From the IMG/VR virus record IMGVR_UViG_3300031951_001138, positions 1 through 24,862 of that record: 24,862 nt of DNA. One strand, given 5' to 3'. The position numbers and the translations under genes are program-made. Origin of the DNA: a virus. Below are positions 20,460 through 24,862 of the stretch, one piece after another (the stretch's first letter is position 1; each line of letters starts with the position of its first letter). The notes beneath the pieces were generated by a model. That model was not told the DNA's origin, ran no database searches, and was given only the letters and a program-made list of their open reading frames with translations.

Positions 20460-20486
20460 CTTCTTCCTTGTTAGTGTCTGCTAACT

Positions 20487-20622
20487 GTGACCATTCGTCA
20501 CGGTCCGTGACGTTACGAATCGTAGCAAGATATACCCTTGCTACGATTCGTCACGCTCTTTCACGTACTTTCCGGCTGTGACGAATCGTCACGATTCGTC
20601 ACACGATTTGACCATTCGTCAC
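20487..20622. repeat. Phased GTGAC/GTCAC decamer array (iteron-like)
   Basis: GTGAC or GTCAC pentamers start at 20487, 20497 and 20507 and again at 20578, 20588, 20598 and 20618, exactly 10 bp apart (20 at the last step, where TTGAC at 20608 fills the gap). Another is at 20550, with TTCAC at 20560. The fuller unit is close to GTSACSATTC. The nonamer ATTCGTCAC occurs at 20493, 20546, 20594 and 20614, and its complement at 20578. TGACCATTCGTCACG occurs twice (20488, 20609). The array spans the 3' end of the primase-helicase gene and the gap after it. Origin iterons or operators are the likely roles. Confidence 0.82.
20511..20555. repeat. Perfect 15-bp inverted repeat (hairpin) inside the decamer array
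   Basis: ACGAATCGTAGCAAG (20515-20529) and its exact reverse complement (20537-20551) enclose a 7-nt loop. One mismatch further out, three more pairs extend the stem to 20511-20555. It begins 6 nt after the primase-helicase stop on the minus strand. No T-run follows, so it is not a classical terminator. The outer parts of the stem contain the array motif, so dimeric protein binding or a single-strand initiation hairpin is plausible. Confidence 0.8.
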
Positions 20623-22678
20623 GCTCTTCCCACTCCTCAATCCAGGCCCAATCGCCTTCAATTCTCACGTTCTCTGGCCGCCCAGAATCGCTCCTTACGC
20701 GCTTCCATGCAGCCCTAAACGCTGCAGATCCGGCCTCGTCATTGCCCATTTTTTGAGCAAATTCCGCCCTCCAATCCTCCACCTTCGCGCACTTCCTGGT
20801 GCCCGCCGACACCTTCCAATGTGTGCCTTTCTTATTAATTAAAGCCCTTAGCGCGTCCACCGCCAGCACCTGCTTCTTGCCCTTGCCTGAGCGATTTAGT
20901 CCTACATACTTCGCCTCAATCGCCGTCCGCTGCGCCGCTTCATCCGATGGATTGACGGCCAGAGACTTGCGCGGCTCATCAAGCGACAGCGTCGCGGCTG
21001 ACCCCTCATCGATGTCGATCTCGACCATCTCAAAGCCGTAGCGCACCCCGTCCTCGCCGTCCTTTTGCTTACTGATGGTGACCACACCCCGCGGCTGATC
21101 GTCAAAGCGCAGCAGCTCCAGCTCGGTATCCACGGCCCCGAGCAGCGATGAATGTCCCCGCAGCCCTTTAGCCTGGTCCTTACCTGAGTGGTGGATAACG
21201 AGCAGCGCGGCCTCGAAGACTTGCTGCAGGTGCCCGCAACTGGTGATGAATGCACCCATGTCCTCGGAGCTGTTCTCATTGCCCCCGCCGAAGGCCCGGG
21301 CTAGCGTGTCGATGACGATAAGGTCAATCTTTAGCTGGCGTGTTTCTGACAACTCGGCCACCGCAAGCATGAGCGAGTTGATGTCCTCGGTGCTGGATCT
21401 GAGGTTGATCTGGTGTCTGAGGATATAGATCGGGATGCCTGCGTTGATTTCGTGGTGGATGCGGCACGCTTTGATGCGCGCGCCGATGCCGCCGTGGCCT
21501 TCGCCGGCGATGTAGACCACGGCCCCGTTCTCGGACGGCGTCGCCGCTTGGCCCATCCACGGCGCTGCGCGCGCGATTGATGCGGCCAGATCCAGCGCAA
21601 TGAACGATTTGAATGATCCTGGCGGGCCGTACAGCGCGACAAAGCCGCGGCGAGGTATGACCCGCTCAATGAGCCACTCAACCGGCTCGTCCTTGATCTC
21701 ATCCCATGCCTCGAGGGTTAGGTTCTTGCGTGGTGGCGCTGCCGCGGCGGCTTGCTCATCCGTCGCGTTCGATTGTTTCACCAATTGTTTCTCGTTGACG
21801 TCATTGGCGAGCGGCTCCGGCGGCTTCTCGCGCAGCCGCTCGGGCGCTTGGACCTCTGTCTCCGAGGTGACCGGCGCTTGCGCCTTCACCAGATCGGCGA
21901 GGTCCTGGCGCGTCTTGCCTTGGCTGTAGATCCATTCGTAAGCATCGTCGCCCTGTTCCTCGCCGCCCAGGTCCACAACGCGGATTGACTTGGCAACGGG
22001 CAGCAGCTTTGCCGCGGCTTTCTTGGCGTACTTCCAGCCTGGCGTGTCGTTGTCGGGCAGGATCACGACGTTCGCGCCGGCAAAGTATTCCGTGATGGCG
22101 TCGGGCCAGGTGCCTGATCCTGCGTGGCTGGACGTGGCGACGCTGCCGAGGCTGATGATCGCATCGGCCGCCTTCTCGCCTTCCGTCAGGTAGACGTAGC
22201 GGCCTTTACTGACGGCGTCGCGCAGCTCTGGCAGCTTGTACGGCACGATGCGGGCGTCGCCCAGCGTGGCGTGTCTGCGCCCTGCCTCGTCCACCTTGAT
22301 CAGCTTGTAGTCCTTGCCCTTGGCGTCCGCGGTGCGAAATCGTTGCTTGATGAAAAGCGTCACACCTTCCTCGTCGCTGTAGTGCCACTCCTGCTCAAGC
22401 TGCCTGGTGATGGGCTTGATCAGCGCCAGAGGCTCGACGTTGCGGCCTTCCAGCTCCGGCAGGAAACCGCGTTCTCTCATGGTGGAGAACACGCTGCCCT
22501 GATCACACCCACCGTGACAGTGGAATAGCGCTTTGCCGTCCGGGCCTTCGCTAATCGACAGGGACGGGTTCTTATCGCCGTTGCCTCTGCCGTGCCCCGG
22601 GACTGGGCAGCTTGCCAACCATTGACCGTTTACCTTCTTCGCGTTGCCTAATTGCTTTGCGATTTCTTCGGCTTGCAT
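20561..22678 (-). CDS. Primase-helicase: zinc finger, TOPRIM, RepA-like ATPase (705 aa)
   Basis: The N-terminus has a zinc-finger-like CPVPGH...FHCHGGC set (C24, H29, C54, C58). A TOPRIM domain follows, with YLTEGEKAADAI (E167) and VVILPDNDTPG (D209, D211), as in T7-type and archaeal-type primases. A Gln/Ala/Pro linker (about 265-318) leads to a RecA-like ATPase of the RepA/AAA_25 type: Walker A ALYGPPGSFKS (348-358), Walker B IDLIVIDTLAR (D457) and LLVIHHSGKDQAKGLRGHSSLLGAVD (492-517). The C-terminal 120 residues look like an accessory or winged-helix region. It would lay primers and unwind DNA at the fork. The last codons overlap the decamer array. CTGAAGG precedes the ATG at 22678. It follows a terminator, so expression needs read-through or a local promoter. 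Confidence 0.94.
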   Translation of the reverse strand: MQAEEIAKQLGNAKKVNGQWLASCPVPGHGRGNGDKNPSLSISEGPDGKALFHCHGGCDQGSVFSTMRERGFLPELEGRNVEPLALIKPITRQLEQEWHYSDEEGVTLFIKQRFRTADAKGKDYKLIKVDEAGRRHATLGDARIVPYKLPELRDAVSKGRYVYLTEGEKAADAIISLGSVATSSHAGSGTWPDAITEYFAGANVVILPDNDTPGWKYAKKAAAKLLPVAKSIRVVDLGGEEQGDDAYEWIYSQGKTRQDLADLVKAQAPVTSETEVQAPERLREKPPEPLANDVNEKQLVKQSNATDEQAAAAAPPRKNLTLEAWDEIKDEPVEWLIERVIPRRGFVALYGPPGSFKSFIALDLAASIARAAPWMGQAATPSENGAVVYIAGEGHGGIGARIKACRIHHEINAGIPIYILRHQINLRSSTEDINSLMLAVAELSETRQLKIDLIVIDTLARAFGGGNENSSEDMGAFITSCGHLQQVFEAALLVIHHSGKDQAKGLRGHSSLLGAVDTELELLRFDDQPRGVVTISKQKDGEDGVRYGFEMVEIDIDEGSAATLSLDEPRKSLAVNPSDEAAQRTAIEAKYVGLNRSGKGKKQVLAVDALRALINKKGTHWKVSAGTRKCAKVEDWRAEFAQKMGNDEAGSAAFRAAWKRVRSDSGRPENVRIEGDWAWIEEWEERDEWSNRVTNRDDSSQPEST

Positions 22679-22703
22679 TTGAGCCTTCAGTTTTTATTGA
22701 GAC

Positions 22704-22732
22704 AAAAAAACCGGGACCGTGATGGCCCCGGT
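22704..22732 (-). terminator. Rho-independent terminator between SSB-like and primase-helicase genes
   Basis: On the minus strand ACCGGGGCC and GGTCCCGGT form a 9-bp stem (one G-U pair) with a 5-nt loop, followed at once by seven T residues (22710-22704). It lies 18 nt after the SSB-like stop. It separates the nuclease/SSB transcripts from the primase-helicase. Confidence 0.92.
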
Positions 22733-22749
22733 CTGTTTACCGACGAGCG

Positions 22750-23328
22750 TTAAAACATCTCGTCTTCAGCCACCGCCCGAGCCGTGGCCCTAGCGGGCGC
22801 CGGCGCTGCAGCAGGTGCAGGCGCAGGTGCCTCATACTCCTCGGCCTCTACGGGCGCTCCCATGCCGGCAGGGCGGTCGATCCACGACGTGATCACGAAC
22901 TGCGGGATACGTGTGGTGCCCTTGCCGATCTTCTCCATGCGGCTGCCCTTGTACTCGACCACGGGCAGCTTGCCCGCGTTGGCCTCGCGCTGCGCGGCGC
23001 AGGCGGTGTACAGGCTTTCCAGTCCCATGTTGGGACCGACGCCGTTGGAGGACCACGACGCGGTACCGATCTCCTTGTTGTAGAACGTGACCTCAAAGCC
23101 GCGCTTGTGCTCAGGCGTAGGCTGCGCACCCTTGCGGCCCAGCTCGCTGTCGGGTTGCCAGTCACGCACACCAGCACCGAGGAGCAGCCAGCCGGTCTTC
23201 ACGTTGTCGATATCGAACACCACTTTTTTGATCTCGACCTCGACGCCGTCGCTGTTGGTCCAGGCGTTAGCTTGAGGAGAGAAGCGCAGGAAATTGGAGT
23301 TGCCCCCACCAGATGACAGATTCAGCAT
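22750..23328 (-). CDS. SSB-like single-strand DNA-binding protein (192 aa)
   Basis: Residues 1-150 form a beta-rich core (FLRFSPQANAWTNSDGVEVEIKKVVFDIDNVKTGWLLLGAGVRDWQPDSELG...HKRGFEVTFYNKE...TRIPQFVITSWIDRP) of a type that I recall encoded next to DUF2800 nucleases in many phages. An Ala/Pro-rich flexible linker (about 165-185) leads to an acidic tip ending AEDEMF. An OB-like core, a flexible linker and an acidic tip with a final Phe is the layout of SSB and T7 gp2.5, where the tip binds partner replication proteins. No strong ribosome site is seen before the ATG at 23328. The role is inferred from layout, neighbours and the tail. Confidence 0.8.
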   Translation of the reverse strand: MLNLSSGGGNSNFLRFSPQANAWTNSDGVEVEIKKVVFDIDNVKTGWLLLGAGVRDWQPDSELGRKGAQPTPEHKRGFEVTFYNKEIGTASWSSNGVGPNMGLESLYTACAAQREANAGKLPVVEYKGSRMEKIGKGTTRIPQFVITSWIDRPAGMGAPVEAEEYEAPAPAPAAAPAPARATARAVAEDEMF

Positions 23329-23380
23329 TTTTGCTTTTCGCTTTCAGAAGTTTCAGAGTTGACCCGTATTGGGACGGGCA

Positions 23381-24496
23381 TTATTGACGCAGGCTTGCGT
23401 CCCTTGCAATGGTGACCCCTGAGCTTTCCTTAACGGTTAAGTCCTCAAGAATCCCCTTTTGCTCCTTTGCTAACAGCTTTTCCACAGCCGCCGGCGAAAT
23501 AAATTCAGTTATGTACAGCTTGTCCACAGATAGTCCGGCCTCAATCAGCGCGTCCTTGGCCGCCGCCTCGCTGGCCCACTTGCGCGTGGCTCGCTTGGGC
23601 GCGAGCTGCCACCCCGGCAGCGTGCCCCCGTCCTTCATGCGCTCGAGGGCGTGCTTACGAAGTGCGTCCACGAAGGCCTCGACGATCGGAGCGCGGTCCA
23701 AGAGGTCGCTGATCTGCTCGTCAGACAGGCGCACCATCACGTCCTTGATCTGATCCTTATTCATCGCGACGACGTTGGGCTGCGCCTCGATGACGGCGAG
23801 AGCCTCGCGCTGCGCTGGGCAGATCAGCTTTGCCGGGCAGTACTGGCACGCCTTCTCGGTGGGCGTGGGCTTCCTATCCGCGTCCAGCGCCTTCGTGATG
23901 GCGGGCCGCAGCACTTCGTCATCCCAATCGTAGAGATCGGCCAGCGTCATGCGGTGGATGCGCGTCGCGCCGGTGCGCGGCTGCACGATCTGCAGCTCGA
24001 TCTGGGCGACCTTGTGTGCCAGGTTCAGCGTCCTGATGGCCGACAGCGCGTAGATCTTCAGTTGCTCGCTGTCCTCATCGACGTACCCGCTGCCGGTCTT
24101 CAGGTCGGCAATGACAAGCGTGTCCTGCCCGACGCCGATCACGTCCGCGGTGCCGCGCAGCACGACGTCGTCGTTGTTGACGTAGGAGACCTTCTCCTCG
24201 ACGCGCACGTTGCCGTCGCCGACGAACTCCTCGATCTGCTTAATGTTGTCGATGTGTGCCTGCGCCATGTCGCAATGCCACTGCGCCATCACGACGCCTT
24301 CGATGGTCTTGCCTAGGCTGTTGGCGGGATCGTCCTCCGTGAGGTAGCACGTCTCGGCCAGCGCGTGGATGGCGGTGCCCGCCATCGCTGCATCGCCGCT
24401 GGGCGTGGGGGGGATGTCCTTGGACAGCAGCGCGCTGGCCGGGCAGGCGATCCAGCGCGAGGCGGCCGAGGGGCGAAGGATTAGGGGTTCGCTCAT
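23381..24496 (-). CDS. PD-(D/E)XK nuclease of the DUF2800 type, Cas4/AddB-like cysteines (371 aa)
   Basis: The start is the ATG at 24496 (MSEPLILRPSAASRW), overlapping the upstream stop as ATGA with GAGGG upstream; the frame opens further but inside the preceding gene. Nuclease motifs are GTAIHALAE (H44), RGTADVIGV (D118), VIADLKTG (D131, K133) and Q145. One N-terminal cysteine (WIACPA, C18) and three C-terminal ones (CQYCPAKLICP; C217, C220, C226) match the Fe-S cluster layout of Cas4 and AddB. The later GGTLPGWQLAPKRATRKW is typical of DUF2800. It probably resects DNA ends for recombination, with the SSB-like protein encoded next to it. A 5-bp hairpin (23363-23378) without a T-run lies in the 52-nt gap after it. 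Confidence 0.93.
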   Translation of the reverse strand: MSEPLILRPSAASRWIACPASALLSKDIPPTPSGDAAMAGTAIHALAETCYLTEDDPANSLGKTIEGVVMAQWHCDMAQAHIDNIKQIEEFVGDGNVRVEEKVSYVNNDDVVLRGTADVIGVGQDTLVIADLKTGSGYVDEDSEQLKIYALSAIRTLNLAHKVAQIELQIVQPRTGATRIHRMTLADLYDWDDEVLRPAITKALDADRKPTPTEKACQYCPAKLICPAQREALAVIEAQPNVVAMNKDQIKDVMVRLSDEQISDLLDRAPIVEAFVDALRKHALERMKDGGTLPGWQLAPKRATRKWASEAAAKDALIEAGLSVDKLYITEFISPAAVEKLLAKEQKGILEDLTVKESSGVTIARDASLRQ

Positions 24497-24723
24497 TGGT
24501 CGTAACCCTCTTGACCTGCGTACATCGTCCATTCTTTTGCCTTTTCCAGCATAAATAAACCTTCGGCGCGAGTCATCTTTGAAGACCTGATGAAAAGATC
24601 TCCATCGTCGTCGTATGCAATCACCATGACATCGGTCAAGTTTTTTTTCATTGCAGATTGCAGGGCTTGCTCTGCTGTGTAGTTGTTACTCGCCGGCAGC
24701 TCTACTACATTTTTATTATTCAT
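24493..24723 (-). CDS. Small phage protein of unknown function (76 aa)
   Basis: The ATG at 24723 gives MNNKNVVELPASNNYTAEQA followed by LQSAMKKNLTDVMVIAYDDDGDLFIRSSKMTRAEGLFMLEKAKEWTMYAGQEGYDQ. A GTG five codons earlier (24738) is an alternative start. The core (LTDVMVIAYDDDGDLFIRSSKMTRAEGLFMLEKAKEW) looks like a small beta-hairpin plus helix domain. I recall similar short proteins in the early regions of many environmental phages, usually without function. The stop overlaps the nuclease start (ATGA), so it shares that operon. No catalytic motif or membrane segment is visible. Confidence 0.82.
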   Translation of the reverse strand: MNNKNVVELPASNNYTAEQALQSAMKKNLTDVMVIAYDDDGDLFIRSSKMTRAEGLFMLEKAKEWTMYAGQEGYDQ

Positions 24724-24730
24724 TAGCTTT

Positions 24731-24823
24731 TCACTCACCGTAAATCCAAGCCCTTGCGGTCCAGATGTGCCCCGTCTTTTCGCAAAGCCACCATCCCAGC
24801 CTTACGTACCAAGTCTGTTCCAT
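24731..24823 (-). CDS. Short aromatic-rich ORF (30 aa)
   Basis: Translation gives MEQTWYVRLGWWLCEKTGHI followed by WTARAWIYGE. AAAGGA lies 5 nt before the ATG, and the stop falls just before the next gene, matching the tight packing seen elsewhere. Six Trp in 30 residues is unusual, and the single Cys with a nearby His is not a full metal site. A TGA 1 nt upstream of the ATG (24825-24827) may be the end of a further gene whose last codons run off the right edge. No family is recognised. Confidence 0.5.
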   Translation of the reverse strand: MEQTWYVRLGWWLCEKTGHIWTARAWIYGE

Positions 24824-24862
24824 GTCAATCCTTTCCTAAAGGTGAAACGTGCGGCTGCGGAT

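Noticed and set aside
20470-20485. GTTAG / CTAAC inverted repeat before the 221-residue protein
   Set aside because: A 5-bp stem with a 6-nt loop is too weak to call alone, although it adds to the dyad-rich character of this gap.
23363-23378. Small hairpin (CCCGT / ACGGG) between the nuclease and SSB-like genes as a terminator
   Set aside because: The stem has only 5 bp and no T-run follows on the minus strand.
23478-23528. DnaA-box-like TTTTCCACA and TTGTCCACA inside the nuclease gene
   Set aside because: There are only two imperfect sites, deep in a coding region, with no AT-rich island or palindrome nearby. Chance is a fair explanation, unlike at 19247-19294.
1-24862. CRISPR arrays, tRNA or rRNA genes, integrase, insertion sequences, toxin-antitoxin or anti-phage defence genes
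   Set aside because: I looked for regular direct repeats with spacers, cloverleaf-like stretches in the few gaps, and recombinase or transposase motifs. None is supported; nearly all sequence is covered by phage genes.

Overview
The window is part of the genome of a tailed double-stranded DNA bacteriophage, most likely one with a short tail (podovirus-like). Every gene I can support lies on the minus strand, so the phage map reads from right (24862) to left (1). Genes are tightly packed, with many ATGA, GTGA or TAATG stop-start overlaps. I see no host housekeeping gene, integrase, tRNA, rRNA, IS element or CRISPR array. The base composition is GC-rich. The proteins resemble those of environmental phages of Proteobacteria, but the host cannot be fixed from this sequence.

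Region 1 (24862 to about 19794) is the DNA metabolism block. It holds two small proteins of unknown role, a PD-(D/E)XK nuclease of the DUF2800 type with a possible Fe-S cysteine set, and an SSB-like protein with an acidic, Phe-ending tail. A strong rho-independent terminator follows, then a primase-helicase (zinc finger, TOPRIM, RecA-like ATPase) and a conserved phage protein of unknown function. The 3' end of the primase-helicase gene and the gap after it carry an array of GTGAC/GTCAC units phased at 10 bp, plus a perfect 15-bp hairpin. This is a good candidate for an iteron-type origin or operator. No DNA or RNA polymerase lies in the window.

Region 2 (19705 to 11312) is packaging and head: terS, a 324-bp non-coding segment with a cluster of DnaA-box-like nonamers running into the terS 3' end, terL, three small very basic proteins, an acidic Cys-rich protein with a HiPIP-like cysteine layout, a GT-A glycosyltransferase, portal, a coiled-coil protein, scaffold and an SU10/DUF5309-type major capsid protein. 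A second strong terminator follows the capsid gene.

Region 3 (11257 to 6674) is connector and host recognition: a small head-module protein, a second glycosyltransferase, a head-tail adaptor, a Gp80-like virion protein, a Ser/Ala-rich protein with Trp repeats, a tail fibre, a polyglycine-rich adhesin-like protein and an unknown protein.

Region 4 (6677 to 3925) holds a cupin and a lysis cassette (HP1-like holin, a 30-residue membrane peptide, three further membrane proteins and a GH108 endolysin). Region 5 (3918 to 1) returns to the tail: a C1q/TNF-like virion protein with an apparent inserted domain, a beta-rich nozzle or DNA-stabilisation protein, a GNAT-like small protein and a long tail protein that runs off the left edge.

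The least explained parts are the two repeat-dense segments that straddle gene ends (20487-20622 and 19170-19294). Together with the primase-helicase and SSB they look like a replication-initiation system. Three short genes (51, 30 and 30 codons) are also reported.
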